Translations under genes and position numbers: made by a program | Shown here: positions 37,209-46,832 of the stretch, in pieces | Layout of the letters: every line of letters begins with the position of its first letter | How positions within the stretch are numbered: position 1 is the stretch's first letter | Assembly (NCBI RefSeq): GCF_003627155.1 | Contig: NZ_CP032621.1 | Span: forward strand, 992,001 to 1,056,000 | Length of the DNA: 64,000 nucleotides | Direction of reading: 5' to 3' | From: Streptococcus gwangjuense | Lineage (GTDB): Bacteria; Bacillota; Bacilli; Lactobacillales; Streptococcaceae | Notes under the pieces: model-generated | The model's database searches: none | What the model saw: the letters and a program-made list of their open reading frames with translations, nothing else | What the model was told of the DNA's origin: nothing

Positions 37209-37388
37209 CCAAAATATCCTCCTGTCATAGAACTTGTCTAAGTAATCCCTTACTCTTTTAAAAAGATTTCCTAATATCTTTCAGGGAATCATTGTATTTA
37301 TTCATACATTTCCATACTTAGAATTACATAAATTGAATGATTTAAAAATACAAACAAAGAAATCATAGTTTTCAAATTTCTAAGAAAA

Positions 37389-37417
37389 AGGGAAATTCTG
37401 GCAATACCAGACTTCCC
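37389..37417 (-). terminator. Strong terminator separating the SPFH gene from the membrane genes
   Basis: On the minus strand GGGAAgTCTGG pairs with CCAGAaTTTCCC around TATTG, then TTTTTCTT. A weaker hairpin (37492-37511, AAATGATT/AATCATTT then TTTAT) is nearer the SPFH stop. The downstream three-gene operon therefore needs its own promoter in 37209-37380, an AT-rich stretch with no clear consensus. Confidence 0.75.
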
Positions 37418-37514
37418 AAATAAAACAAAAGTAAATTTGAAAATACAAAAAATCAAAGATTAAAGATAATGCTTAAACAAGATTGATATAAAAATGATTT
37501 TCCAATCATTTGAA

Positions 37515-38558
37515 CTATCTTTCGTGCCCGCAATTAGAACAGAAGTTTGCTCCTTCCAAAAAAGCAGTCCCGCATTGGCTACAAAACTTAGCTAAGCCTG
37601 TTTCTCCTTTGAGGTCAGTTTGATGCTGATTCACATCTTTGTCAAATGAATTCCTATCTTCAATCTGATCCACCAAGTTGCTAAATTTAGCTCCCAAGGA
37701 AAGTCCCATAGCTATTTCCACGCCTGCTCCCATTAGATTTCCTGCAGAATCATTATTTTTTGCTGCCTCTTCTAAAAGATCAAATTGTCTCTCTTCTTGA
37801 TAAGTATACTCTTCAATATCTCGACCAGCCTGCTTGCTTTTGGCTTCCAAAATTTGCTTGTGGAATTTAAAGATTTCTCTATATCCATTGCTATTCTGAT
37901 TTACCTTTAAAGCCTCAATGTTAAATTCCTCAATACTAATTCCATATTTAGAAAAATGGCTGGATAAAATAGCTGACAAAGCAACAGACATATCAAAACT
38001 GTGCATCTCAATATCAAGAATTGGAATCTTATGGTTGTATATTACTTGTGAAATAGCTGAACTAATCAACCCACTAAAAGTTTGTCTAAACCGTTTTTGT
38101 AAAATAGGAGCTGTTATAATATCGGGGTGACTTGGCATAAATTCTAATATAAAAGCTTCTAAGTCTACAATTCGAGGAATGAAATTCCCATGTATTTTCA
38201 ATTCTACAGGAATATCACTTTCTGGATCTCGAACCATTATAGGAGAAGAAGTTCCCCATCCAATCGGTTGTAAATCATACATATTCACAAACCACAAAAA
38301 CAATGAGTCAGACGAAATACCTCCACTTAGAAAGTTTTTTATTCCTGAAACTACTTGAATATCATATCCTTCAATCTTATGTTTACCAGCATCATAAGTA
38401 GTTACTGCTCTTCCATTTGAAAACAATACAGCACACTGACCAGGGTTTACAATTACAGTTGCTCCTATCTTGATATTCGTTTTAGGATGTCTCCAAGCAA
38501 GTATATTCCTTGTATCTTCACCTTCATAACGAATAACATCAAACAAATTTAATGCCAT
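37515..38558 (-). CDS. SPFH-domain protein with C-terminal zinc ribbon (YdjI-like)
   Basis: A 347-residue soluble protein. The SPFH/band-7-like domain spans about 25-240 (V-N-P-G-Q-C-A-V-L-F-S-N-G, then K-Y-G-I-S-I-E-E-F-N-I). A helical, glycine-containing segment follows, and a zinc ribbon C-S-Q-C-G-T...C-S-N-C-G-H ends the protein. This is the layout of the virion-core-like/YdjI family, which is recruited to membranes by small partner proteins and linked to PspA-type envelope stress in Bacillus. No PspA gene is present here. Confidence 0.8.
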   Translation of the reverse strand: MALNLFDVIRYEGEDTRNILAWRHPKTNIKIGATVIVNPGQCAVLFSNGRAVTTYDAGKHKIEGYDIQVVSGIKNFLSGGISSDSLFLWFVNMYDLQPIGWGTSSPIMVRDPESDIPVELKIHGNFIPRIVDLEAFILEFMPSHPDIITAPILQKRFRQTFSGLISSAISQVIYNHKIPILDIEMHSFDMSVALSAILSSHFSKYGISIEEFNIEALKVNQNSNGYREIFKFHKQILEAKSKQAGRDIEEYTYQEERQFDLLEEAAKNNDSAGNLMGAGVEIAMGLSLGAKFSNLVDQIEDRNSFDKDVNQHQTDLKGETGLAKFCSQCGTAFLEGANFCSNCGHER

Positions 38559-38619
38559 CTTTTCTCCTCTAAAATGAAAACTATAAATTATAAGATTAAT
38601 CTTCCATACCTATATTACT

Positions 38620-38648
38620 ATTATATAACCCCTTTGTTGAAAAGGCAA
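38620..38648 (-). promoter_or_regulatory. Promoter of the SPFH gene
   Basis: TTGCCT (plus 38643-38648) and TATAAT (plus 38620-38625) on the minus strand, 17-bp spacer. No other regulatory motif was seen in 38559-38760. Confidence 0.6.
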
Positions 38649-38760
38649 CTCATACTTATAAAATATTATCTTTGGAGCAATCCCCTATATAAGTTATTGA
38701 TGTCCTGGAGAAACTTTATAAATAGTTTGACCCTTTTTTGCCCCTTTTTAAACCAAAATA

Positions 38761-38789
38761 AAAACCGCTACTCCTAAGAATAGCGGTTT
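38761..38789 (-). terminator. rplJL terminator
   Basis: AAACCGCTA pairs with TAGCGGTTT around a 10-nt loop; on the minus strand it is followed by TTTATTTT. It ends the rplJ-rplL transcript. Confidence 0.85.
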
Positions 38790-38824
38790 AATCATATTTT
38801 TAAGCTACTAATGTAGTCGCTCTA

Positions 38825-39193
38825 TTATTTAAGAGTAACTGAAGCTCCAGCTTCTTCCAATTTAGCTTTGATTTCTTCAGCTTCTGCAGTTGCAACGCCT
38901 TCTTTAACAAGTGCTGGTGCACCGTCTACAAGTTCTTTAGCTTCTTTAAGACCAAGACCTGTGATTTCACGTACAACTTTGATAACGCCAACTTTTTTGT
39001 CGCCTGCAGATGTCAATTCAACGTCGAATGAATCTTTAGCAGCACCAGCGTCAGCAGCACCAGCTGCAGCAACAGCTACAGGAGCAGCTGCAGTTACACC
39101 AAATTCTTCTTCGATAGCTTTTACAAGGTCGTTCAATTCAAGGATTGAAGCTTCTTTAATTTCAGCAATAATGTTTTCAATGTTCAATGCCAT
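38825..39193 (-). CDS. rplL: Ribosomal protein L7/L12
   Basis: A 122-residue stalk protein with an alanine-rich hinge (about 37-55) and the C-terminal [19 protein letters not shown]. Start ATG 39193 (M-A-L-N-I-E-N) follows GGAGG; an in-frame ATG five codons upstream overlaps that site. Confidence 0.97.
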   Translation of the reverse strand: MALNIENIIAEIKEASILELNDLVKAIEEEFGVTAAAPVAVAAAGAADAGAAKDSFDVELTSAGDKKVGVIKVVREITGLGLKEAKELVDGAPALVKEGVATAEAEEIKAKLEEAGASVTLK

Positions 39194-39264
39194 TGTTATT
39201 TCCTCCAAATATGTTTTAAATTTATAATAGATTTCGTAGCTAGGCTACGCTGCGTAGCTTAAGA

Positions 39265-39765
39265 TTAAGCTGCGTCTTCTTTGTTGTCTGCAACCGCTTT
39301 GACTGCAAGAGCAACGTTGCGCACTGGCGCTTGAAGTACAGAAAGGAGCATAGAAAGAAGTCCTTCGCGGTTTGGAAGAGTTGCAAGAGCAAGAATCTCT
39401 TCTTTAGATGCGACAGCGCCTTCGATTGCACCACCTTTGATTTCAAGTGCTTCAGCGTTTTTAGAAAAGTCGTTCAAGATTTTCGCTGGTGCGATAACAT
39501 CTTCGTTAGAAAATGCTACTGCAGATGGTCCAACAAATACTGATGCAAGTTCTTCAAGACCAGCTTTTTCAGCTGCACGACGCAAGATTGAGTTTTTAAT
39601 CACTTTATACTCAACTTCACTTCCACGAAGCTCACGACGAAGAACTGTATCTTGCTCAACTGTCAAACCACGAGCGTCTACAACGACGATAGATGCAGCA
39701 GCTTTCATTTTTTCAGCTACTACATCAACTAGTTCCGCTTTTTTAGCAATAATTGCTTCACTCAT
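39265..39765 (-). CDS. rplJ: Ribosomal protein L10
   Basis: A 166-residue protein that anchors L7/L12 to the ribosome: [13 protein letters not shown] and [11 protein letters not shown] 39765 is preceded by GGAGGTG; a start four codons upstream is less likely. Autoregulated through the leader just upstream. Confidence 0.97.
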   Translation of the reverse strand: MSEAIIAKKAELVDVVAEKMKAAASIVVVDARGLTVEQDTVLRRELRGSEVEYKVIKNSILRRAAEKAGLEELASVFVGPSAVAFSNEDVIAPAKILNDFSKNAEALEIKGGAIEGAVASKEEILALATLPNREGLLSMLLSVLQAPVRNVALAVKAVADNKEDAA

Positions 39766-39774
39766 TAGTGTGTT

Positions 39775-39942
39775 CACCTCCGTTATTATTTTGCTTGGGG
39801 AAATTTTTCAAAAGAAAAACGCGCCCAAACCTAGACACGAAAGTACAATACGCTTCTTTTTACATGATACGTTTTGTCCTCGGTAGGATACTTATGAGTC
39901 GAGCTCCCCTACTGTCTTAGGCAGTTTTTTCAAACCGTATAT
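39775..39942 (-). ncRNA. Ribosomal protein L10 leader
   Basis: The long 5' region of rplJ-rplL has the position and folded, conserved look of the Firmicute L10 leader, which L10-L12 complexes bind to repress expression. Stems include AACTGCCTAAGACAGT (minus strand) and the G-rich TAGGTTTGGGCGCG region. Boundaries are approximate. Confidence 0.65.
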
Positions 39943-39943
39943 A

Positions 39944-39972
39944 AGTATAGCATAGTCAAAAAAAGAATGCAA
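39944..39972 (-). promoter_or_regulatory. rplJL promoter
   Basis: TTGCAT (plus 39967-39972) and TATACT (plus 39944-39949) on the minus strand with a 17-bp spacer. Confidence 0.7.
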
Positions 39973-40015
39973 GATTTTTGCAAACTTTTTTTAAAATTTT
40001 TTCGTGATTTTTCTT

Positions 40016-41275
40016 CTAAAGTTCTACTGTCAGGACTTGACCTTGCTTAACAACCTGTTCTCCAGCGATATAAACATCATCAACATCACTGGATTTAACA
40101 GCATAGACTAGGTGAGAGAGCATATTTTCTTGGGGTTGAAGATGGATTTTCCCTTGTGGTTGAATAACGAGAAAATCTGCCTGCTTGCCGACTTCCAAAC
40201 TTCCTACCTGATGTTCCATTCCTAGAACCTTAGCCCCTTCGATTGTCAGTGACTTGAGAGCTGTTTCGATAGGAAATTGGCTGGCATCCCCACTTTTCAT
40301 TTTCTGTAGGAGAGCGGCTGTCCGTCCTTCCTCAAACATATCAAGGTTGTTGTTGGAAGCAACTGAATCTGTCGCAATTCCCACAGCCACTCCCGCTTTT
40401 TGGAGCTGGATAATTGGAGCAATTCCTGATGCCAGTTTGAGGTTACTGATAGGATTGTGGGCAATAGCCACTTGAGAAGTTGCCAAGCGTTCAATTTCTC
40501 TCTCGTTTAATTCGACCCCGTGAGCAAATACAGACGGATGCTCTAAGTAACCCAGTTCTTCTAGAAAAGCGAGGGGGCGTTTGCCGTATCGTTTCAGGAT
40601 AATTCCCGACTCCTCCTTGGTCTCCACCACATGGATATGGATAGGAATATTCAACTCTTTTGCCATATCCAAGCTTTCTTCCAGCAAGTCTCTACTACAG
40701 CTATAAGGAGAATGTGGAGCTACCATGACCTTGAAATTTGGATTTTTATATCCTAAGATTTCCTCGATGATGGCTCGTGTTCTAGCAATGGTCTCAGTAG
40801 TTGTTTCACCCTCTGAAGAAAAGAGGGTCGGTGAGAAATAACAACGCATCTTGGAAGCTTTCACTGCCTGATAAATCCGCTCAATATCCACACCATTGGG
40901 ATTATACATATCATTAAAGGTTGTTGTTCCTGACTGGAGCATCTCTGTCAGAGCTTCTTTGACCGCCTTGGTAGTCATGTCGGGAGTAAATCCTGCTTCT
41001 GCAGGCCAGATATAGTCATTGAGCCATTCATGGAGATTGCTATCATCTCGAATCCCTCTCAAGCCTGTCATAGCAGAATGGGTATGGCAATTGACCAAAC
41101 CAGGCATGATCCAGGCTCCCTGATAGTCTATAATCTGCTCAGCTTGCTCTAAAATCTCTGACTTCTCTTGACCAACATAGACGATTTGAGAATCCTTAAC
41201 AGCTAAGATTCCATTTAGATAAACATGGAAATCTTTGTCACAAGTCACGATATTTACATGCTGAAAGACTTTCAT
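40016..41275 (-). CDS. TRZ/ATZ-family amidohydrolase (MtaD-like deaminase)
   Basis: A 419-residue metal-dependent amidohydrolase. Metal ligands are in N-C-H-T-H-S-A-M, later H-I-H-V-V-E-T and H-G-V-E-L-N, and Asp in A-T-D-S-V-A-S-N-N. The closest known roles are 5-methylthioadenosine/S-adenosylhomocysteine deaminase or guanine/chlorohydrolase-type enzymes. Substrate is inferred only. Monocistronic. Confidence 0.85.
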   Translation of the reverse strand: MKVFQHVNIVTCDKDFHVYLNGILAVKDSQIVYVGQEKSEILEQAEQIIDYQGAWIMPGLVNCHTHSAMTGLRGIRDDSNLHEWLNDYIWPAEAGFTPDMTTKAVKEALTEMLQSGTTTFNDMYNPNGVDIERIYQAVKASKMRCYFSPTLFSSEGETTTETIARTRAIIEEILGYKNPNFKVMVAPHSPYSCSRDLLEESLDMAKELNIPIHIHVVETKEESGIILKRYGKRPLAFLEELGYLEHPSVFAHGVELNEREIERLATSQVAIAHNPISNLKLASGIAPIIQLQKAGVAVGIATDSVASNNNLDMFEEGRTAALLQKMKSGDASQFPIETALKSLTIEGAKVLGMEHQVGSLEVGKQADFLVIQPQGKIHLQPQENMLSHLVYAVKSSDVDDVYIAGEQVVKQGQVLTVEL

Positions 41276-41335
41276 TATAGGCTCCTTTTCTAAAATACAA
41301 TTTAAAGTGAATAATTTTTCTAGCTATTGTAACAA

Positions 41336-41366
41336 AAAAGTCACCCTAAGGCAACTTTTTTTGTCC
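41336..41366 (-). terminator. Terminator of the heterodimeric ABC exporter operon
   Basis: On the minus strand AAAAGTtGCC pairs imperfectly with GGgtGACTTTT and is followed by TTG, 24 bp past the last stop. Confidence 0.55.
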
Positions 41367-41389
41367 ATAAGATTTTAAAGTAGAAATGA

Positions 41390-43138
41390 TTAGTCAGAGC
41401 TAAAAGCTGCAGCTTGCTGCATTTGGTAATACTTGCCCTTTCTAGCCATTAGTTCCTGATGATTACCATGCTCAACAATATCACCATCAACCAAGACAAG
41501 AATCAAATCCGCATCTTGAATGGTTGACAAGCGGTGGGCGATGATAAAACTTGTACGTCCCTTCATGAGCTTGGCAAAGGCATCCTGAACCAATACTTCT
41601 GTCCGTGTATCGATAGAAGAAGTCGCCTCGTCTAAGATAAGAATCTTTGGAATAGCCAGAAAGACACGCGCAATGGTCAAAAGTTGAGCCTGACCGACAG
41701 AGAGAGATTCACCTGCATTTTCCAGTTTGGTATCGTAACCCTGCGGCAACTGTTGGATGAAGAAATCGGCATTGGCTGCTTTGGCAGCAGCAATCACCTG
41801 CTCCCGACTGGCATCAGGATTCCCAAAGGCAATATTGTCATGAATGGTCCCTTGCTTGAGCCAGGTTTCTTGGAGCACCATGCCAAACTGCTGTCGAAGA
41901 GAAGCACGACTATAGTCATAAATGGATCTCCCATCCAGCAAGATATCTCCCGAGTTAACGGGATAAAAACGCATAAGGAGATTGATAAGGGTTGATTTTC
42001 CGGCACCTGTCGGGCCAACAATAGCTACCTTGTTGCCAGCTGGGATGTCAATAGATAAATCCTTAATCAAGATCTTTTCAGGATTGTAGCCAAAAGAGAC
42101 CTGTTTAAAGGAAATTGCTCCCTTAACCTGGTCACTGGTCAAGACTTCCTTACCTGTTTCAGCCACCTCAGGACTTTCTAAGACAGCATAAACACGCTCT
42201 GCGCAAGCGAGAGCACTTTGCAACTCAGCTAGCACTGAAGAAATATCGTTAAAGGGTTTGGTGTATTGCTGGACATAGTTCAAAAAGGTCACTAAACGCC
42301 CGATGGTCAAGGTGGACCCCATCATGATACGATAAGCTCCCACTCCAGCTAGAAGGGCATAAATCAGTGCATTGACGAAACGAGTCGAAGGATTGACCGT
42401 TGAAGAATAAAAGATAGCTGACTGAGAATAGCCTGCGTAGTTGTCATTAGCCTCACGCAGCCTTTGGATAAATTCTGCCTGAGCATTAAAAGACTGGATA
42501 ATGGTCTGCTGGCTCAGCGATTCTTCAATTAACTGAGTCTGAATTCCCCTTGTCTCTGTTTGCTTCTGAAATAGATGATAGGAGCGTTTAGCAATAAAGC
42601 GTGAGATTACCATAGATAGTGGCGTCAACAGCAAAACTAAGAGGGTCATGAGGAGATGAATTTGGAGCATGGCTAGAATACTAACCAAAATCATCAAGAC
42701 GCCAATGAAAAATTGGTTAAAAATCATGGTCAAGCCAGCTGCCAACTGTTCTATATCCGTGGTTACACGACTGACCATTTCTCCACTGCCTTGCCGGTCT
42801 ACAAAAGAAATCGGTAAACGATGGAGCTTATGGATGATTCGCTCTCGCAAGTTTCTAGTATAAGAGAAGATTAGGCGATTATAGAGGAGAGGATTGACCC
42901 ATTGAACGAGAGTATTTCCTATGACCACCAAAATCATCTGAATGAAAATGTGCCAAAAAACTGATGATGAACCAGTCACTAGGACTTGGTCGATGACCTG
43001 CCCAATCAAGATAGGTAGGTAGATTGATAAACCAACCTGAGCAATAATTCCTAGAAAGGCTAAGAAAAGGAGGAAAGGATGGCTTGCTAAATCTTTGGCC
43101 AAACGTTTGAGCGTCTGGTTTGCAGTTTGTCGTCTCAT
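41390..43138 (-). CDS. ABC exporter subunit with degenerate signature (heterodimer partner)
   Basis: A 582-residue half-transporter: six helices (20-310) and an ATPase domain. Walker A is G-P-T-G-A-G-K-S-T and Walker B I-L-I-L-D-E-A-T-S keeps the catalytic Glu, but the signature is L-S-V-G-Q rather than L-S-G-G-Q. ATG 43138 follows AAAGGAGG and overlaps the upstream stop region; the longer frame to 43177 overlaps the partner gene. With the next gene it forms a multidrug- or lipid-type exporter. From memory it corresponds to pneumococcal SP_1357, not PatAB. Confidence 0.9.
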   Translation of the reverse strand: MRRQTANQTLKRLAKDLASHPFLLFLAFLGIIAQVGLSIYLPILIGQVIDQVLVTGSSSVFWHIFIQMILVVIGNTLVQWVNPLLYNRLIFSYTRNLRERIIHKLHRLPISFVDRQGSGEMVSRVTTDIEQLAAGLTMIFNQFFIGVLMILVSILAMLQIHLLMTLLVLLLTPLSMVISRFIAKRSYHLFQKQTETRGIQTQLIEESLSQQTIIQSFNAQAEFIQRLREANDNYAGYSQSAIFYSSTVNPSTRFVNALIYALLAGVGAYRIMMGSTLTIGRLVTFLNYVQQYTKPFNDISSVLAELQSALACAERVYAVLESPEVAETGKEVLTSDQVKGAISFKQVSFGYNPEKILIKDLSIDIPAGNKVAIVGPTGAGKSTLINLLMRFYPVNSGDILLDGRSIYDYSRASLRQQFGMVLQETWLKQGTIHDNIAFGNPDASREQVIAAAKAANADFFIQQLPQGYDTKLENAGESLSVGQAQLLTIARVFLAIPKILILDEATSSIDTRTEVLVQDAFAKLMKGRTSFIIAHRLSTIQDADLILVLVDGDIVEHGNHQELMARKGKYYQMQQAAAFSSD

Positions 43139-43139
43139 G

Positions 43140-44864
43140 CTAGTCCTCCTTTCCATGTTGAGATGCATTGATTTCACGATAGACTTGACTGGATTTCATC
43201 AAGTCCTCGTGTTTGCCGATAGCTAAAAGCTCACCTTTTTCCAAGAGGAGAATCTGGTCAGACATCTGTAAAGTCGAGGTTCGTTGAGAAATCAAGATTA
43301 AGCTTGTATTTGGTAAGTTCTTTCGGATAGCTTTCAAGAGCTTGGACTCCGTAATGGTATCCAACGCGGAGGTAGCATCATCTAGGATGAGAAAAGGGGC
43401 TTGGCGCAAGACTGCTCGAGCGATCGACAGTCTTTGTTTTTGTCCTCCTGAGAAATTTCTCCCTCCTGCCTCAACTAGGGCATCCAAGAACCCTTCCTTT
43501 TCACTGACAAAATCCTTTGCTTGCGCAATTTCCAAGGCCTGCCAGAGTTCTTGATCAGTTACTTCTTGATCTAAACCTAGAGTCAGGTTGGAACGAATAG
43601 TTCCCTTAAAAAGTTCGACTTTTTGGGGCACATAGGCAATCCAGGACCGCCACTGCTTTAAATTACGAGGACTAGACCCATCTCGATAGAGGTCAATGCT
43701 CCCCTTGTCTACTGGATAAAGACCAAGTAAGACTTGCACCAAGCTTGATTTACCAGAACCCGTTCCCCCAATAATACCAAGGATTTGCCCTTGCTTCATA
43801 TCAAAGGAAATGTCTCTCAGAGAAGGCTGGGACGCATCAGGATAGGTAAAGGTCAGTTCTTGAACTTGTAAAACCTGATCACTGGTAGCTTGCTTTTGTT
43901 CTAATTTTGAATGGATATCCTCTGGAGCCTCAGCAAAGACTTCCTCGATTCGCTTAGCAGAGATATAGGACTGGTTGAGAGAATTGATTAGCATAGCTAA
44001 TTTGACCAATTCCACCAAAATCTGTAGGAGATAGTTGATAAGGGCAATGAGGGCCCCTTGACTGAGCAATCCTCCTTGAATAGAAACATATCCCTGCCAG
44101 ATAATGACTAGGAGGGTTCCATTAACAATCAGATAGGTTAGAGGTGTTAATAAACTAGACCAGAAACCTGTCTTTTCTTGTAATCTAGCATAGACTTGGT
44201 TAAGGGTTTGAAAAATTTGTAACTCTCGTTTTTCTTGACCAAAAGCACGAATAACCCGCATCCCTTGTATTTGCTGGCGTGTTTCCTGAACTAGTTGATC
44301 CGTTTTCTTTCTCAGGCTGCTGTAGAGAGGATTGACTAACCGAGAAAGGCCTACAATAACGATTGTCAGAATCACAACCATGACCAAAAACCAGAGAGTC
44401 AGCTCAGCTGAGATTCGATAAGCCATAAAAATGGCACCAAAAACGATAATAGGCGCTCGCAAAAAGAGACGCAGGAATTGATTAATCCCAGTCTGAATCT
44501 GGTAGGTGTCCGAAGTCAAGCGAGTCACCAAGCTAGAAGTTGTCAAACGGTCTCTGCTGTCCTTTGGCAAGGAAAGAATATGACGATAGAGGTCGTTTGT
44601 CAATTCCTTGGCAAAACCCACCGCAGCCTTAGCTGAGTAGAACTGGGCTATTAAGGCCACTACAACACCAATTACTGCAAAGATAAGGAGCAAACCAATC
44701 TGCATCCAGAGATGACCTTGATTTTTCTGGGGCAAGGATTGGTCAACAATCCCAGCAATCACCATGGGAACCAAGAGCTCAAACACAGCTTCTAGTAACT
44801 TGAACAAGGGTGCTAAAATTGATTCCTTGATGTAGGGTTTAAAGTAAGATAATAGGTGTTTCAT
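43140..44864 (-). CDS. ABC exporter subunit with degenerate catalytic Glu (heterodimer partner)
   Basis: A 574-residue half-transporter with six helices and an ATPase domain. Walker A G-G-T-G-S-G-K-S-S and signature F-S-G-G-Q-K-Q-R are normal, but Walker B reads L-I-L-D-D-A-T-S, with Asp in place of the catalytic Glu. Paired with the L-S-V-G-Q signature of its neighbour, this makes one degenerate and one active ATP site, the hallmark of BmrCD/TM287-288 heterodimers. First gene of the operon. Confidence 0.9.
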   Translation of the reverse strand: MKHLLSYFKPYIKESILAPLFKLLEAVFELLVPMVIAGIVDQSLPQKNQGHLWMQIGLLLIFAVIGVVVALIAQFYSAKAAVGFAKELTNDLYRHILSLPKDSRDRLTTSSLVTRLTSDTYQIQTGINQFLRLFLRAPIIVFGAIFMAYRISAELTLWFLVMVVILTIVIVGLSRLVNPLYSSLRKKTDQLVQETRQQIQGMRVIRAFGQEKRELQIFQTLNQVYARLQEKTGFWSSLLTPLTYLIVNGTLLVIIWQGYVSIQGGLLSQGALIALINYLLQILVELVKLAMLINSLNQSYISAKRIEEVFAEAPEDIHSKLEQKQATSDQVLQVQELTFTYPDASQPSLRDISFDMKQGQILGIIGGTGSGKSSLVQVLLGLYPVDKGSIDLYRDGSSPRNLKQWRSWIAYVPQKVELFKGTIRSNLTLGLDQEVTDQELWQALEIAQAKDFVSEKEGFLDALVEAGGRNFSGGQKQRLSIARAVLRQAPFLILDDATSALDTITESKLLKAIRKNLPNTSLILISQRTSTLQMSDQILLLEKGELLAIGKHEDLMKSSQVYREINASQHGKED

Positions 44865-44896
44865 AAATCCCTTCTATTCGTATTCTGGAAATGAAG

Positions 44897-44917
44897 AAAG
44901 TGGGAAGCACCCACCCT
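44897..44917 (-). terminator. Weak msrAB terminator
   Basis: GTGGG/CCCAC hairpin with a 5-nt loop followed by TTTCTTC on the minus strand, 8 bp past the msrAB stop. Confidence 0.5.
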
Positions 44918-44924
44918 CTCTGTT

Positions 44925-45863
44925 TTATTTGTTTAAGTAAGGTAATAAATAGCCATATCCTGCTTCTTCCATCTCATCCTGGGCCACAAAGCGCAAGGAA
45001 GCAGAATTGATACAGTAACGGAGGCCACCAAACTCACGCGGTCCATCTGTGAAAACATGACCCAAGTGAGCATTTCCTGACCGAGAACGAACCTCGATTC
45101 GCTCCATTCCATGACTCAGGTCCTTGTAGTAGTGAATCAACTCTTTGGAAATTGGACGGCTAAAACTTGGCCAACCACAACCTGAGGCAAACTTATCCTT
45201 GGCAAAAAAGAGTGGCTCACCTGTCGTGATGTCTACATAAATCCCTTCTTCAAAGGTTTGGTCATAGGCATTGGTAAATGGAGCCTCTGTAGCAGCTTCT
45301 TGGGTGACACGATAGGACTCTTCAGTTAAGCTTTCCTTTAACACCTCTTGGCTAGGCTTTTCATAGTTTGCCACATCAATCAAGGGCTTCTCAGCATCCG
45401 TCACATCGATATGACAGTAACCTGAAGGATTCTTCTTAAGATAGTCTTGATGGTAGTCTTCAGCCAGAATGTAATGGCGTAGTTTCTCCACTTCCACTGC
45501 AATCTTTCGCCCAAGCATGCGCTCCTGCTCCTGCACCACTGTATAGATAGCAGGTAGGTCTGATTCATCCTGATAATAGATCCCAGTTCGATATTGGCGA
45601 CCACGGTCATTCCCTTGTTGATTGACTGATAATGGATCAATAACACGGAAATAATAAAGCAAAATTTCTCTGAGTGACACTGCTTTCTCATCGTAAATCA
45701 CTTGAACCGTTTCTGCATGGTCTGTTTCCTTGAGCAACTGGTAATTGGTCGTTTCGACTTTTCCATTAGCGTAGCCAACACTGGTTGCTAGCACTCCAGA
45801 AATGCGTGAAAAATACTCCTCTAAACCCCAAAAACAACCACCTGCTAGATAAATTTCTGCCAT
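44925..45863 (-). CDS. msrAB: Methionine sulfoxide reductase MsrA-MsrB fusion
   Basis: A 312-residue bifunctional enzyme reducing S- and R-methionine sulfoxide. The MsrA part has the catalytic G-C-F-W-G at residues 9-13; the MsrB part (about 175-305) has G-C-G-W-P-S-F and R-Y-C-I-N. No signal peptide or thioredoxin domain, so it is the cytoplasmic form (msrAB2 type in pneumococcus). Confidence 0.95.
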   Translation of the reverse strand: MAEIYLAGGCFWGLEEYFSRISGVLATSVGYANGKVETTNYQLLKETDHAETVQVIYDEKAVSLREILLYYFRVIDPLSVNQQGNDRGRQYRTGIYYQDESDLPAIYTVVQEQERMLGRKIAVEVEKLRHYILAEDYHQDYLKKNPSGYCHIDVTDAEKPLIDVANYEKPSQEVLKESLTEESYRVTQEAATEAPFTNAYDQTFEEGIYVDITTGEPLFFAKDKFASGCGWPSFSRPISKELIHYYKDLSHGMERIEVRSRSGNAHLGHVFTDGPREFGGLRYCINSASLRFVAQDEMEEAGYGYLLPYLNK

Positions 45864-45904
45864 CTTTATTTCTCCTTTATCAAGTTTTTAACTAGACTTC
45901 TTTT

Positions 45905-45955
45905 CAAAAAAAGGATAGGAAGCCCTCTGGTCGAGAGTTTCCCCATCCTATCTTC
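45905..45955 (-). terminator. thrB terminator
   Basis: On the minus strand GATAGGA...CTCT pairs with AGAG...TCCTATC, followed by seven T. Confidence 0.75.
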
Positions 45956-45961
45956 TATTCT

Positions 45962-46831
45962 TTATTTTGCTTCGACACGAACACCTTGGGTATCAACCTT
46001 CAAGTCATGCAGTTTTCCTTTGAAGGGTTGCTTTTCCAATTCAGCCTTAATCGTTGGCATCTTGTCATGAGAAGCCAAAACCATAACTGTCGGCCCAGCA
46101 CCAGAAAGGTAGGTTGCATAGGCACCATTTTCTTTGGCTACTTGCTTAATCGTCGCAAATTCTCTCACCAAGTCCTGACGATAGCGCTCGTGGAAGAGGT
46201 CTCCCTCGATTGCTTGCCCAGCAGTCGCCATGTCTCCTGCCAACAAGGCCGCAACCGCCACATTGGCGATAGAACTAGCTGCAACAGCTTCCTTATAGGA
46301 CAATTTCTTAGGCAAGACACCACGGCTGTCTCGAGTACGCAATTCATAGTTTGGAATGTAGGCTAGGAAATCACACTCTGGGAAGTCTGCTACAATAGCT
46401 GAAACTTGCCCTTCAACGGAACTTGCAATAACGAGATTACCATAGATGGCGGGTGCCACATTGTCAGGATGTCCCTCAATCTTAGTTGCTAACTGCAGTT
46501 TTTCGTGATCAGTTAAATTAAGATTTGCAAGTTGGTTAGCTAATTCAATCCCAGCTACAATAACTGAACTGGAAGAACCCAAACCACGCGCCAAGGGAAC
46601 ATCACTGGTCATTTTCAAACGTTTTGGTTGCAGGTCCGGTACAATTTGCAAAGCGATTTTGAGCAAGAGATTACGCTCGTCATGAGGAATCCATTTGCCA
46701 ATCTGGTGTTCAATCAACCACTCATCACGTTCTTCACATACCTCAATTTGAAGATACTTGGTTACAGCTACACCGACCGAGTCAAAACCTGGCCCGATAT
46801 TGGCACTGGTTGCAGGTACAATAATCTTCAT
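45962..46831 (-). CDS. thrB: Homoserine kinase
   Basis: A 289-residue GHMP kinase phosphorylating homoserine in threonine synthesis. Motifs: [25 protein letters not shown] and the late Y-L-S-G-A-G-P-T. It starts 1 bp after hom. Confidence 0.96.
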   Translation of the reverse strand: MKIIVPATSANIGPGFDSVGVAVTKYLQIEVCEERDEWLIEHQIGKWIPHDERNLLLKIALQIVPDLQPKRLKMTSDVPLARGLGSSSSVIVAGIELANQLANLNLTDHEKLQLATKIEGHPDNVAPAIYGNLVIASSVEGQVSAIVADFPECDFLAYIPNYELRTRDSRGVLPKKLSYKEAVAASSIANVAVAALLAGDMATAGQAIEGDLFHERYRQDLVREFATIKQVAKENGAYATYLSGAGPTVMVLASHDKMPTIKAELEKQPFKGKLHDLKVDTQGVRVEAK

Positions 46832-46832
46832 C

